Shown here: in pieces, positions 35,371 to 44,839 of the stretch
How positions within the stretch are numbered: the first letter of the stretch is position 1
Layout: each line of letters opens with the position of its first letter
Notes under the pieces: model-generated
The model's input: only the letters and a program-made list of their open reading frames with translations
Database searches by the model: none
Told to the model about the DNA's origin: nothing
Source: Shewanella canadensis
GTDB taxonomy: Bacteria > Pseudomonadota > Gammaproteobacteria > Enterobacterales > Shewanellaceae
Assembly: GCF_003966225.1 (NCBI RefSeq)
Contig: NZ_RXNU01000001.1
Location: 186,001-250,000, forward strand
Length of the DNA: 64,000 bases
Reading direction: 5' to 3'
Program-made: the position numbers and the translations under genes

Positions 35371-36255
35371 TTGAAAGGTTCGGTAAGCGTGGAAAAAGAT
35401 TATTCGATTGAATTAAAGGCGATGCCTTCGCTGTTCTCCTTGTATCGCAAGATCTTCTTTGGTCGTAAGCCGGGTTGGAATGAGCAAGCATTACCGAAAA
35501 TCCAAGTCAGTAGTTCAGGCGTATGTCTGTCTCGGGAAAAAGTTGAGGAGTATGCCTCAGTATGTGGTTTTGACTTCGATGGTAAAACATTACCTCTGAC
35601 CTATCTCTATGTGATGGCATTTCGTCTGCATGCGGTAATTTTTACCCATCAGGCTATCACTTTCCCGTTACTCGGCATGATACACCTGAGAAATAGCATC
35701 ACCTTGCACAGAGCCGTCAGTGTCGATGAAAAATTCAATTTAGAGTGCGAATTAACTGATAGTCAAGTGACTGATTCCGGTCTTGAATTTGATTTGGTTT
35801 CTCGGGCTTTTGTCGATGGCGAGTTGGTGTGGGAGTCGTTATCGACTTACCTGTATCGTATCGAAGGTGCCAAGCGTCGTGTTCGCCCGCCTAAGGGTAA
35901 TGGCATGGCGTGGGAAACACCCCAAGCTTGGTCCTTGTCTGATGACCTCGGACGCCGTTATGCTAAGGCTTCCGGTGATTACAACCTGATTCATCTGCAC
36001 CCACTGCTCTCTAAACGGTTTGGCTTCGATCGAGTACTGGCGCATGGAATGTGGTCTAAAGCTCGCTGTATTGCTCAGATGATGCCTCAGATTGGCGATC
36101 GCCCCTGTACTGTGGATGTGGCTTTTAAGCTACCAGTTTTCATGCCTTCCGATGTGAGTTTTGCAGCCGAAATTAACGAAGACAATTTAACATTTGAATT
36201 GAGAGATGCCCGCGGGCGCCGTCCACACCTCTCCGGAGAACTTAAGTTTCTTTAG
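35371..36255 (+). CDS. MaoC-like (hot-dog fold) hydratase domain protein
   Basis: The 294-residue protein ends with a MaoC-type hydratase half whose catalytic motif is ASGDYNLIHLHPLLSKRFGF followed by HGMW, with Asp203 and His208 as the expected dyad. The N-terminal half is a second, degenerate hot-dog domain, as in two-domain enoyl-CoA hydratases and R-specific hydratases. Likely substrate is an acyl-CoA or acyl-ACP. The TTG at 35371 has GGTGA upstream; GTG at 35389 is another option. A terminator follows at 36311. Confidence 0.85.
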   Translation: MKGSVSVEKDYSIELKAMPSLFSLYRKIFFGRKPGWNEQALPKIQVSSSGVCLSREKVEEYASVCGFDFDGKTLPLTYLYVMAFRLHAVIFTHQAITFPLLGMIHLRNSITLHRAVSVDEKFNLECELTDSQVTDSGLEFDLVSRAFVDGELVWESLSTYLYRIEGAKRRVRPPKGNGMAWETPQAWSLSDDLGRRYAKASGDYNLIHLHPLLSKRFGFDRVLAHGMWSKARCIAQMMPQIGDRPCTVDVAFKLPVFMPSDVSFAAEINEDNLTFELRDARGRRPHLSGELKFL

Positions 36256-36310
36256 CCTTTAGTTTTTATCAGATAGTACTTAACAGATAATTCTTAACAG
36301 ATTGAATGAT

Positions 36311-36332
36311 GAAAGGCGCGAACGCGCCTTTC
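36311..36332 (+). terminator. rho-independent terminator-like hairpin
   Basis: GAAAGGCGCG and CGCGCCTTTC form a perfect 10-bp stem over two bases, 56 bases after the MaoC-like gene. The following actctttaca is only moderately T-rich. Confidence 0.75.
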
Positions 36333-36536
36333 ACTCTTTACATTTTTGCTACATGCCAATTACTGCTCACTAACGAGTGGAGGCACATTTCTTGATTTAG
36401 ATTCATAAAAGCTTAAATAAGTACGGCATTTCAAAGTCAGCTATTTAGCTCACGTCGTAGATCCCCTATATTCGGGGCGCATATTTTATTCTACCTAAAA
36501 CTATCCTACATATTATTAAAAAAGGGGAACATTAGA

Positions 36537-38249
36537 ATGCTGACCGATATCGAGATTTCACGTCAAACCAAGCATCGACCCATTACCCAAATCGCAGAAC
36601 AATTCGGCATAACCTCATCTGAACTTGTCCCCTTCGGAGACGCTAAAGCTAAAATAAAGTTATCGATTCTTAAGCGCGTCGATGACAATTTAGAAGGGAA
36701 GTTAGTGATCGTCACGGCCGTGACACCCACGCCATTCGGTGAAGGAAAAACAGTCACCAGCATAGGCTTAACTCAGGGGCTAAATGCCCTGGGTAAGAGA
36801 GCCTGTGCCTGTATTCGCCAGCCCAGTATGGGACCTGTTTTCGGCATTAAAGGGGGGGCTGCTGGTGGCGGTTACTCTCAGGTGGTTCCGATGGAGGAGC
36901 TGAATCTGCATCTGACCGGTGATATTCACGCCGTGAGTAGTGCCCATAACTTAGCCGCAGCGGCTATCGATGCCAGATTATTTCATGAGTCCAGAATGGC
37001 GGCCGATGAGTACCGTGAGCTGTCGGGACAAACGCCCCTTAATATCGATCCAGAGAAGATCTTGTGGCGCCGGGTGGTCGACCATAATGAGCGCAGTTTA
37101 AGAAACATTACCGTGGGGTTTGGTGATAATAACGGCCCCATACATGACTCAGGGTTTGATATCACCGCCGCTTCAGAGCTGATGGCAATATTGGCTTTGA
37201 GCCTGGACTTAAAAGATATGCGCAGGCGTATCGGACAACTCGTGCTGGCCCTGGATACTCAGGGGCAACCGATAACCGCTGAAACCTTAGGTGTTGCCGG
37301 CGCGATGACTGTGATCATGAAGGATGCGATAGAGCCTACGCTTATGCAGACATTAACGGGCGATCCTTGCCTTATCCATGCCGGCCCCTTTGCCAATATC
37401 GCTCACGGTAACTCATCGATTATCGCCGACAGAATAGCCTTAAAGCTTGCCGACATCGTGGTGACTGAAGGTGGCTTTGGCTCAGACATGGGATTCGAGA
37501 AGTTCTGCAATATAAAGACGCGAGTATCGGGTAAGACGCCCGATGCAGCCGTTGTCGTGGTGACCTTAAAAGCCCTGAAAGCCAATTCGGGAATCGAGTC
37601 ACAAAACGATATAAACCAGCCAGATATGGCGCGTCTACAAGCTGGATTTGCTAACCTGAAATGGCATATCGATAATGTGAGTCAATATGGTGCTCCCGTC
37701 GTTGTGGCGATTAACCGTTTTCCAACCGATACCGATGAGGAACTGGAGTGGCTTAAAGCCAGGGTGCTAAAAACCTCTGCTTTTGGCTGTGAGGTCTGTG
37801 ACGGTTTCAGTCAGGGAGCAAAAGGCGCCGAGGCCCTGGCCGGGGTCGTTGTCAGCGCAACAGAGCAGGAGTCTGATTTTAAATTCCTATATCAGCTCGA
37901 TGAGAATATAGAGTCAAAGCTGCTCACTATCGCAGAGGCGGGGTATGGCGCGAAAGGGATATCCTTGTCGCAAGACGCCAAGCGCCAACTGCGAGAGATC
38001 AAATCCATGGGGCTGGATAATCTGGCGGTGTGTGTGGCCAAGACTCCGTTATCGATAAGCCACGAACCTAAGGTTAAAGGGGTCCCAACTGATTTTGAAC
38101 TGCCCATCATTCAGCTAAAAATCAATGCCGGAGCCGGTTTTATCACAGCCTTGGTCGGTAAGGTGATGACAATGCCCGGGTTGGGTATCAAGCCAGGGTA
38201 TCTGAATGTGGATATTAATGAAGACGATGAAATAGTCGGATTGGCGTAA
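36537..38249 (+). CDS. fhs: formate-tetrahydrofolate ligase
   Basis: The 570-residue protein is a complete 10-formyl-THF synthetase with the ATP-binding motif [15 protein letters not shown] near residue 70, [23 protein letters not shown] and [18 protein letters not shown]. It makes 10-formyltetrahydrofolate from formate, ATP and THF for purine and one-carbon metabolism. AGGGGA precedes the ATG. It is a single gene; no folD or purine genes are next to it. Downstream, instead of a classical terminator, there is a cluster of small hairpins. Confidence 0.97.
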   Translation: MLTDIEISRQTKHRPITQIAEQFGITSSELVPFGDAKAKIKLSILKRVDDNLEGKLVIVTAVTPTPFGEGKTVTSIGLTQGLNALGKRACACIRQPSMGPVFGIKGGAAGGGYSQVVPMEELNLHLTGDIHAVSSAHNLAAAAIDARLFHESRMAADEYRELSGQTPLNIDPEKILWRRVVDHNERSLRNITVGFGDNNGPIHDSGFDITAASELMAILALSLDLKDMRRRIGQLVLALDTQGQPITAETLGVAGAMTVIMKDAIEPTLMQTLTGDPCLIHAGPFANIAHGNSSIIADRIALKLADIVVTEGGFGSDMGFEKFCNIKTRVSGKTPDAAVVVVTLKALKANSGIESQNDINQPDMARLQAGFANLKWHIDNVSQYGAPVVVAINRFPTDTDEELEWLKARVLKTSAFGCEVCDGFSQGAKGAEALAGVVVSATEQESDFKFLYQLDENIESKLLTIAEAGYGAKGISLSQDAKRQLREIKSMGLDNLAVCVAKTPLSISHEPKVKGVPTDFELPIIQLKINAGAGFITALVGKVMTMPGLGIKPGYLNVDINEDDEIVGLA

Positions 38250-38276
38250 CTGAAATCTGGAAAGGGCTAAGACGAC

Positions 38277-38472
38277 GGCCTGCGGCCTATCGCTTCGCAG
38301 ACGGTGAAACCTATACGACGAGCTACGCTCTATAAGGGAAAACAAGGCGACAAATCATTGAAGCCATGTTTTCCTACTCGTCAGCTCACGCAGTGAGCAT
38401 CGTCTTAGCTTGTACAGCCAGCTTTGCTGGCGCCGATTAGGGCGTGCCCGTCAATTAGCTCACTTGGTGAGC
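38277..38472. repeat. cluster of six mini-hairpins between convergent genes
   Basis: Hairpins with two- or three-base loops occur in succession: GGCC-tgc-GGCC (38277-38287), GAGC-tac-GCTC (38320-38330), GCTCAC-gca-GTGAGC (38384-38398), GCCAGC-ttt-GCTGGC (38417-38431), GGGC-gt-GCCC (38440-38449) and GCTCAC-ttg-GTGAGC (38458-38472). The third and sixth share the same stem. The region lies between fhs and the MscS-type gene and has no reading frame. It looks like a dispersed hairpin-rich element or a composite terminator. Confidence 0.65.
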
Positions 38473-38483
38473 GTCTTGCCGTT

Positions 38484-40127
38484 TCACTCTGATTGATAAA
38501 TATGAACATCGCGCTGCGGAAATGGAATGCTGATGTTCTCGGCATCGAAACGCATCTTCACGGTGCGGGTTACATCCCAATAAACTTCCCAATAATCTTC
38601 CGGCTTAGCCCAAGGGCGTACAACGAAATCTACCGAAGACTCACCTAATGTATGTAATTTAACGATAGGTTCAGGGGTTTTTAGCACTTTAGGGTGTTCG
38701 AGCAAGATGGCATTCATTACCCGCTCAGCTTTTTCTATATCATCGCCGTAACCTATACCAAAGGTCATATCAACACGTCTTTGATGCTCAACCGTGATGT
38801 TGTTGATGGTGTCGCCCCAGATCTTATTATTCGGAATAATTAATCTCTGGTTATCTAATGTCTTAATTGTGGTCGATACTAAGCTCATATGGCTGACCTT
38901 CCCCGTTACGCCTGCAGCATTGATCAGATCGCCGACATCATAGGGGCGATAGATCAGAATCATCATCCCCGAGGCAAAGTTTGATAGCGTGTCCTGAAGC
39001 GCAAAACCGATAATCACACCGGCAACACCGAAACCAGCCAGCAGAGGGCCGAGCTCTATCCCCAACTGAGAAAGGGCAATAAGTACACCTAAAGTGAATA
39101 CGGCCTTACCCGATAAAGAGATAAAGAACTCCTGCAGCAGAAGACTGAATTGCAGCTTGGAGTTACTCACTGTTTTCTTAACAATTTTCTGAGCAAGCTT
39201 ACCCGCCAGATTGGCGATAAAGAGGATTAAGACGAAGATAAAGAGTTTGAAGATGACCCCGGGTCCATTGTCTATGGCTTGGGTCTTAGCCGTGGTAAAC
39301 CATTGTTCAATCAGACTCGATGCGACATCAATATTTAACACATCTTGAGTGATGTCGCCGGAAGTACTGAACAGGGTCTGTTTTAATTCGGCTGTATCCA
39401 GGCCTACTGCGTCGAGCAGACCGATGGCGACGGCTAAACTGGAGCTGCTTTGAGCCAGCCTCTCATTGAGCTGAGTGACTGACTGAGTCTGTTCCGAGGT
39501 GACATCACTACCGGCAAGGCTTGCTTCACTCACTGCGGCTTGTAGTTTCTCTTGTGTGTATTGAACCAGACTATTGAGCTTATCGGCACGCTTAACTAAT
39601 GTCCGAGTGAGTAGAGCCGTCTGCTTGCCAATATCAATTTCTAACTGTTTAGCCCATTCAAGGGTATCGAGTTTTGCTTCCAATTGCTGATCGCGCTCTC
39701 TCTCTCTGAGCGATAGCTGCATCATGATTTTGGCGTCATTATTCTTACCAAGCTCACTCTTCAGCTGTTTTATGTTGTTTGTATAGTAGCTATCTACCCG
39801 ATTGATGAAATCCAGATGCTCCTGGACCAAGGGACGTAGCAGCTCTATGTTCAATGGTGTCTCATCCATCAACTCTTGGATCTTGAGGTGTAGCAGCTGC
39901 GCATTTTTTTTGATTCTGTATTCGGTGAAGCTGGTTAACTCCCCTTTAGTCTGTTTAAGACGGTTGACGTCTTGGGTGATCGACTCTTGCAGTGAAGACA
40001 GTTCACTGATTTCTGTGGTGTCCTCAATTGAGAGTTCGGTTGGAGACTGTGTTGGAGTTTGCGCTTGTGAGGGCATGCCGCTGAGTCCAATTATTGCGAG
40101 CATCACCAGAGAGAGTATGCGATACAT
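38484..40127 (-). CDS. MscS-family mechanosensitive channel with periplasmic coiled-coil domain
   Basis: The 547-residue protein has a signal peptide (cleavage near SQAQ, residue 22), about 230 residues of periplasmic helical or coiled-coil sequence, then three transmembrane segments from about residue 280 and an MscS core: the pore helix region GVAGVIIGFALQDTLSNFASG, YRPYDVGD, and the beta-domain IPNNKIWGDTINN, with the C-terminal domain ending near VHIYQSE. It opens on membrane tension to release solutes on osmotic downshock. AGGAAC lies before the ATG. It is larger than MscS (286 residues) and smaller than MscK, as with YbdG/YnaI-like variants. Confidence 0.92.
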   Translation of the reverse strand: MYRILSLVMLAIIGLSGMPSQAQTPTQSPTELSIEDTTEISELSSLQESITQDVNRLKQTKGELTSFTEYRIKKNAQLLHLKIQELMDETPLNIELLRPLVQEHLDFINRVDSYYTNNIKQLKSELGKNNDAKIMMQLSLRERERDQQLEAKLDTLEWAKQLEIDIGKQTALLTRTLVKRADKLNSLVQYTQEKLQAAVSEASLAGSDVTSEQTQSVTQLNERLAQSSSSLAVAIGLLDAVGLDTAELKQTLFSTSGDITQDVLNIDVASSLIEQWFTTAKTQAIDNGPGVIFKLFIFVLILFIANLAGKLAQKIVKKTVSNSKLQFSLLLQEFFISLSGKAVFTLGVLIALSQLGIELGPLLAGFGVAGVIIGFALQDTLSNFASGMMILIYRPYDVGDLINAAGVTGKVSHMSLVSTTIKTLDNQRLIIPNNKIWGDTINNITVEHQRRVDMTFGIGYGDDIEKAERVMNAILLEHPKVLKTPEPIVKLHTLGESSVDFVVRPWAKPEDYWEVYWDVTRTVKMRFDAENISIPFPQRDVHIYQSE

Positions 40128-40336
40128 AGGTAAGTTCCTGTTACTTTTGTAGGGGCTTATGATATTACGTTGATAGCGTTGCTGTAAATTGAGATCAACA
40201 AAATTAGCACTATTCGATATCCAAATGAATGGTCATCTGAGATGCAAAGTGGGAAGGGGAGCTGGAAACCGTATTTTTGACGCAGATTCTGTTAAACTCA
40301 CGCATCGATTTTTTGTAAGAAGTAGAGGCTCAACAA

Positions 40337-40672
40337 GTGTTGTGTACCCACTGTAGTCAGTGTTTTGGTGTGAATGAGGTTCAGAATCAACGGGGTAAAG
40401 GCTTAAATTCACAGATCCAGTGTCCACGCTGTGAGGCCTGGTTAGGTAAGAGTCCAACCCTATCGCGTTTGAAAATTTTGGGTTTTTATACTGGCCTCGC
40501 TGCCTTAATTTTTGGGTATTTCACACCGGAGTTTCGCAATGCTACCACCGCGGTCGCGATTTTTTCGGCCATGATTTTACTGGTCAGCCATATGATGGAT
40601 CATCTGAAGGTCACCGAGGCTCCCGAGAAGCCCTTTGTCGATGATAGTGAACATAGACGCAAGTATCGTTAG
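40337..40672 (+). CDS. zinc-ribbon membrane protein
   Basis: The 111-residue product begins with a GTG preceded by AGAGG at eight bases. Cys3, Cys6 (and Cys9) and the CPRC pair at 29 and 32 form a probable zinc ribbon, followed by two hydrophobic segments (about 49-65 and 70-86) and a charged tail. It could be a small membrane-bound regulator or assembly factor; function unknown. Next to it lie the small membrane gene at 40833 on the opposite strand. Confidence 0.7.
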   Translation: MLCTHCSQCFGVNEVQNQRGKGLNSQIQCPRCEAWLGKSPTLSRLKILGFYTGLAALIFGYFTPEFRNATTAVAIFSAMILLVSHMMDHLKVTEAPEKPFVDDSEHRRKYR

Positions 40673-40694
40673 CTGGCAGTTAGATTAATGGCTT

Positions 40695-40802
40695 TTAAAG
40701 CCAGTAATCGTAAGGGGCGTGGAAGGGCTGCTTGATAAGATTATTCAGGTCGTTGTCGATATCAATATCGCCAATATTCGAACAACCACCTGAACATTCG
40801 TG
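40695..40802 (-). pseudogene. possible remnant coding segment in frame with the 41-residue gene
   Basis: Reading on the minus strand, 35 codons between stop codons encode HECSGGCSNIGDIDIDND and onward, ending HAPYDYWL and a stop. The composition looks like real protein, with CSGGC as a metal- or disulfide-type motif, but no start codon is available. It lies in the same reading frame as the gene at 40833-40958, separated from it by a TAA, nine sense codons and a TAG. It may be the broken end of a longer gene or chance. Confidence 0.35.
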
Positions 40803-40832
40803 CTATTCAAAGCTGATTAGCAGAGTGCTAGA

Positions 40833-40958
40833 TTAATCGATAACCTGAACTTGTGCTTCTAAGGCTGCTTCGACGTAATAGATCCCACCGCCAACGGCAA
40901 TGAAGAAAATTGAGGTCCAAAGGATCATTTTAAAGTTTTCGCGAAAGAATTCTAACAT
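40833..40958 (-). CDS. 41-residue single-span membrane protein
   Basis: An ATG at 40958 with GGGAG upstream opens a 41-codon frame: MLEFFRENFKMILWTSIFF, followed by IAVGGGIYYVEAALEAQVQVID. It has one hydrophobic segment (about residues 11-29) with a short amphipathic N-terminus, typical of small regulatory membrane proteins or respiratory accessory subunits. The frame, ribosome site and composition make it a convincing gene, but I do not recognise it. Confidence 0.7.
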   Translation of the reverse strand: MLEFFRENFKMILWTSIFFIAVGGGIYYVEAALEAQVQVID

Positions 40959-41227
40959 GGTCGTTAACTCCCCTGATGGGTATAATTTCGAACAATAAGT
41001 CATTAATGTATCTGATGCTATATTAGTCTGTACAGCTTAAGTCAGTATTAATTGTTTGCCGAAAACAATCGATCCGGATCACCTTCTCCTGAAAGAGCAA
41101 CTTACCTTTTCTTACATTTATCTGTCATTGTTATTAAACGGTAACTTGACTTAACCTTCCGTTTGCATAAACATGACCGCGATTTGTTGGTATTAAATTT
41201 TCAGAACATTATCTATGGTGCCTTTTT

Positions 41228-41515
41228 ATGGTGAGAAGTAGCGTAAGACGAGGAGTTGCAATTTGGCTATCTGCCATATTGATCTGCCTGTCGTTTGCCG
41301 CTTCAGCCCATAGCGTTCATCATATTGATGATGGCGCAAAGGGTCACTGTACACTCTGTTTCCATCAGCATCAGTTAAATAAGATACTACCAACTAGTCT
41401 ATTCAATTTTCCTACTTCAGTTCCAACTTTTGAAGTCGTTAGCTATCCAGCCCGCAAGCACCGCGCGAGGCACGTTAACGTTTTTCGAAGCCGGGCTCCT
41501 CCGATTCAGCGCTAA
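41228..41515 (+). CDS. small exported metal-binding protein, putative zinc chaperone
   Basis: The 95-residue protein has a signal sequence or anchor (AIWLSAILICLSFAASAHS) followed by a His/Cys-rich stretch, HSVHHIDDGAKGHCTLCFHQ, and a basic C-terminus. Such DUF2946-like proteins lie beside zinc uptake genes in Shewanella and are annotated there as zinc chaperones, from memory. It is the first gene of a locus with a His-rich outer-membrane protein, a substrate-binding protein and a permease. It would bind and pass on zinc in the periplasm; this is inferred from context and motif. Confidence 0.75.
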   Translation: MVRSSVRRGVAIWLSAILICLSFAASAHSVHHIDDGAKGHCTLCFHQHQLNKILPTSLFNFPTSVPTFEVVSYPARKHRARHVNVFRSRAPPIQR

Positions 41516-41636
41516 ATCAAATTCACACCATAGAAGTTTAACGTCTTTAATAATCAGTTTTGATTATTAAGCGTATTTGATTTTGTTCACCTTCCCTAAA
41601 AAAGGGTGGGGGATTTGCTGTATTTTGGAGAAATAA

Positions 41637-42824
41637 ATGACTGTTTTAAATAATCGCATCTCTTGCGTGGCCGCCGCGTGCGCCCTGTTTTCGACTTCAG
41701 CTTTTGCACAGGACCCATCGTTAACCAACCCTGCTATCAGTGCCGTGCTCGATGGCTACTATCAAAACACCGAACGTCCTATGGCAGAGCGTGTTGAAGG
41801 GTTTGGCTTAGGACATACCGAGCTGGCGATGAGCGCCAATATCGATGATATGTTTTATGGCAAATTGACCGCCGTGGTTGAGATGCATGAAGGGGAAACG
41901 GAACTGGGTCTGGAGGAGGCTTTTATTCAGACACTTGGCATGCCTGCCGGCTTCTCTGTACGAGCGGGTCGATTCCTGTCCGATGTGGGGTACCTGAATA
42001 ACCAACATGTGCATACCGATGCCTTTTCCGATCGCCCGGCAGCCTACCGCGCGTTTCTGGGCAGTCACTATTTTGATGACGGTGTTCGTCTCAATTACGT
42101 TGCGCCGACGGATATCTATTGGGCCATGGGCATCGAAGCCTTCAAGGGTGACAACATGCGAGCCGTCGATGAACACGGCGAGCGTGAATTCAAGGATTTG
42201 GGCATCTATACTGCTTATACCAAGTTAGGTGGTGATATCGGTGCTAACGGTTCCTGGCAGGCTGGCCTGAGCTATATGCGAAACGAGAATGGGCGCATGA
42301 CTGCAGATGAACATGAGGATCACGCCGAGCTTGAGGATGATGATCATGGTCATGACCATAGTCACAGTGCCAGCTATACGGGTGAAAATACCTATATTGC
42401 CGATTTCGTCTATAAATGGGCGCCGAATGGCAACTATAAATATCAGCACCTTACTGTCAGCGGTGAATACTTTAAGGTGACGGATTTTACTCCGCTAGCC
42501 CTGGAGGATGAGCATCTGAGTGAGCAAAGTGTCGATGATCAGCAGGGTTGGTATCTTAGCGGTGTTTACCAGTTTTCTCCTAACTGGTCAGCGGGTGTAC
42601 GTTACGGTGAAGTCGATACTCAGGAGATGCATGGCGACCACTTCCATGGTCAGAAACTGAAAGAGAGTGAGGTCAGCCTAGCCTGGCATCACAGCCACTT
42701 CTCTACCGTGCGTCTGCAGTACACTAACCAGAAAGGCACTAATTTCGACGGTATCGAAGATGATAACGTCATTACTCTTCAATATGTTATGACTCTGGGG
42801 GCTCACGGTGCGCATCAATTCTAA
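41637..42824 (+). CDS. His-rich outer-membrane protein of the zinc locus
   Basis: The 395-residue protein has a signal peptide (cleavage after AFAQ, about residue 24) and alternating strand segments typical of outer-membrane porins, ending YVMTLGAHGAHQF with a terminal Phe. A loop near residues 220-245 (DEHEDHAELEDDDHGHDHSH) is strikingly rich in His and Asp/Glu, and a second cluster MHGDHFHGQ lies near residue 330. Together with the neighbours this suggests facilitated zinc passage across the outer membrane. The stop overlaps the next start by 17 bases. GGAG precedes the ATG. Confidence 0.82.
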   Translation: MTVLNNRISCVAAACALFSTSAFAQDPSLTNPAISAVLDGYYQNTERPMAERVEGFGLGHTELAMSANIDDMFYGKLTAVVEMHEGETELGLEEAFIQTLGMPAGFSVRAGRFLSDVGYLNNQHVHTDAFSDRPAAYRAFLGSHYFDDGVRLNYVAPTDIYWAMGIEAFKGDNMRAVDEHGEREFKDLGIYTAYTKLGGDIGANGSWQAGLSYMRNENGRMTADEHEDHAELEDDDHGHDHSHSASYTGENTYIADFVYKWAPNGNYKYQHLTVSGEYFKVTDFTPLALEDEHLSEQSVDDQQGWYLSGVYQFSPNWSAGVRYGEVDTQEMHGDHFHGQKLKESEVSLAWHHSHFSTVRLQYTNQKGTNFDGIEDDNVITLQYVMTLGAHGAHQF

Positions 42825-43722
42825 TCTGACTAAAATAGCTGCGCTTGCCTTGATGGCTAGCTACTCCTGTGTCGCAAATGCCGGGCTGAATATTTTTGCC
42901 TGTGAGCCTGAATATGGGGCGCTCGCGAAAGAGTTAGCGCCGGAGGCTAAGATCTATTCGGCGACGACGGCGATGCAAGACCCACATCAGGTGCAAGCGA
43001 GGCCAAGCCTTATTGCCAAGATGCGCCAAGCGGATCTTGCGGTTTGTGCCGGCGCCGAGCTCGAGGTGGGTTGGTTGCCTATGTTGCAGATGAAATCTTC
43101 CAATTCTAAGGTTCGCTCGACCGATCTGGGACTCTTCTTTGCCGCGGATCAAGTGGCGACGTTAGATAAGCTCGAGTCTGTCGATCGTAGCATGGGAGAT
43201 GTACACGCCCAGGGGAATCCGCATCTGCACTTCTCTCCAGAGCGTGTATTAAAGGTTGCACAGGCATTAACGGACAAGCTGATACAGCTGGATCCGGGCT
43301 CGAAAGCCGAATATCAAGAGTCGCTGACCGACTTCAGTAAGCGATGGAGTGAGGCTATCCCTGTATGGGAAGCGAAGGCTGCTTCCCTGCGAGGCAAGAA
43401 AGTGATCGCTTACCACTCAAGCTTTCGCTATCTGTTCAGCTGGGTTGGGATAGAGCAGGTCGCCGATCTGGAGCCTAAACCTGGTCTGCCGCCTAGCAGC
43501 AGTCATCTGGCAAGCCTGCTTAAGCGCACCGAAGCCGGAGATATTATGGCAATTATCGTGGCATCTTATCAGGATGAGCGCGGTGCCAACTGGTTAGGTG
43601 AGAGAGCTAGTTTACCCGTGCAGGTCTTACCTATGTCGGTGGGGGGGAATGAGCAGAGCCAAGATCTGTTTAGCCTCTATGACAGTGTGTTAGACCTCTT
43701 GTTGGGCGTTAAGAGCAAATAA
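42808..43722 (+). CDS. ZnuA-like metal-binding ABC substrate protein
   Basis: The 304-residue protein has a signal peptide (cleavage after ANA, about residue 26) and cluster-A-I type metal ligands: His in DPHQVQARPS, His in NPHLHFSPERV and His in AYHSSFRYLFSWVG. The His-rich loop common in ZnuA is reduced to GDVHAQGN. It would deliver Zn(II), or possibly Mn(II), to the membrane permease. GTG is the start, with GGGGG six bases upstream; it overlaps the outer-membrane gene, so the two are co-translated. Confidence 0.9.
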   Translation: MRINSNLTKIAALALMASYSCVANAGLNIFACEPEYGALAKELAPEAKIYSATTAMQDPHQVQARPSLIAKMRQADLAVCAGAELEVGWLPMLQMKSSNSKVRSTDLGLFFAADQVATLDKLESVDRSMGDVHAQGNPHLHFSPERVLKVAQALTDKLIQLDPGSKAEYQESLTDFSKRWSEAIPVWEAKAASLRGKKVIAYHSSFRYLFSWVGIEQVADLEPKPGLPPSSSHLASLLKRTEAGDIMAIIVASYQDERGANWLGERASLPVQVLPMSVGGNEQSQDLFSLYDSVLDLLLGVKSK

Positions 43723-43818
43723 ACAGTCTTTTAAGTTCATGTTATCGACGCCTCTTTAAACATAGAGACGTCGGTATTTCTCTCTTGTACGAGTTATTTC
43801 AATTAAAGAGAATCGTTT

Positions 43819-44616
43819 ATGTTAGATCTCGATCTGCTCTCGATTTTATTACCGGCCTTTGCTGCCGGAGTATTGGTGCTATCTACCCATGTTGTCCTTG
43901 GGCGGCAGGTATTAAAACGTGGCATCATATTCATCGATCTGGCGATTGCTCAAGTGGCGGCTCTAGGGGCGATTGTCGCTCACCTGAACCATGATATTGA
44001 GCATCTCCCCTTTTCAAATATCTGGATGCCGGCGTTGTTTGCTTTGGCAGGAGCGGCTTTTATCGCCTGGCTATCTAAACGAATGGCCGATGAATTAGAA
44101 GCGATAATCGGCTGTTTTTATGTACTCGCTGCCGTGGCTGCGATGCTGATGTTGTCTAATGATCCCCATGGTGCAGAGATGCTGAAACAGCTGATGTCTG
44201 GCCAGATCCTCTGGGTTAACTGGTCTCAACTGATATTACCTGCCTGTGTATCGACAGCGGTATTGGCAGTAATATTTCTGCGACCTGGGCTTCTCGATGG
44301 CAGTGGTTTCTATATCATGTTTGCTCTTGTCATCACCCTGTCTGTCGAACTGGTCGGAGTTTACTTAGTTTTCAGTACCCTTATATTACCCGCACTGGCG
44401 GTTAATAAGTTTGGCCATAAATACCGTTTAGTGGCGGCTTATCTGGTGGGGCTAACCGGGTATATCTTTGGTTTAGTGCTATCGGCGAGCTTCGATCTGC
44501 CAAGCGGGGCGGCGATAGTCGCAACTCTCGCCGTCAGTGCCATATTGTTCAGGCTGGTATTGGGGCTATTAAAGCAGAAACAGAGCGATGGTTCGGATGA
44601 GGTTCAAACCGAATGA
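43819..44616 (+). CDS. ZnuB-like metal ABC transporter permease
   Basis: The 265-residue protein has about eight transmembrane segments and matches the ABC-3 (ZnuB/TroC) permease type: STHVVLGRQVLKRGIIFIDLAIAQ near residue 25 and YLVFSTLILPALAVNKFG near residue 185. It pairs with the substrate-binding protein upstream, from which it is separated by 96 bases. No ATPase gene is found on either side in this window, so the transporter needs an ATPase encoded elsewhere. It is the last gene of the zinc locus. Confidence 0.88.
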   Translation: MLDLDLLSILLPAFAAGVLVLSTHVVLGRQVLKRGIIFIDLAIAQVAALGAIVAHLNHDIEHLPFSNIWMPALFALAGAAFIAWLSKRMADELEAIIGCFYVLAAVAAMLMLSNDPHGAEMLKQLMSGQILWVNWSQLILPACVSTAVLAVIFLRPGLLDGSGFYIMFALVITLSVELVGVYLVFSTLILPALAVNKFGHKYRLVAAYLVGLTGYIFGLVLSASFDLPSGAAIVATLAVSAILFRLVLGLLKQKQSDGSDEVQTE

Positions 44617-44839
44617 AATGTGCGCTGTTAAATCAGGATTAAGCTTGAACTTATATACTCTCTGTGTGCGGCTAATCTGAATTAACATTTAATCTTGTTC
44701 CGTGTGATAGGTTTACAGATCAAACCTTGGTTCCGATTAGGCGTATCTTAATCCGTCTCAGTCTACATATGTAAACTATATATTGAGTCGCACCACCTTG
44801 CTGGCTATACTGTCACCACTGATATCAAGGGAGTTAGTT

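Noticed and set aside
40695..40958. Selenocysteine or other stop-codon read-through joining two segments
   Set aside because: The intervening stops are TAA and TAG, not TGA, and no recoding signal is visible; a decayed or separate gene is simpler.
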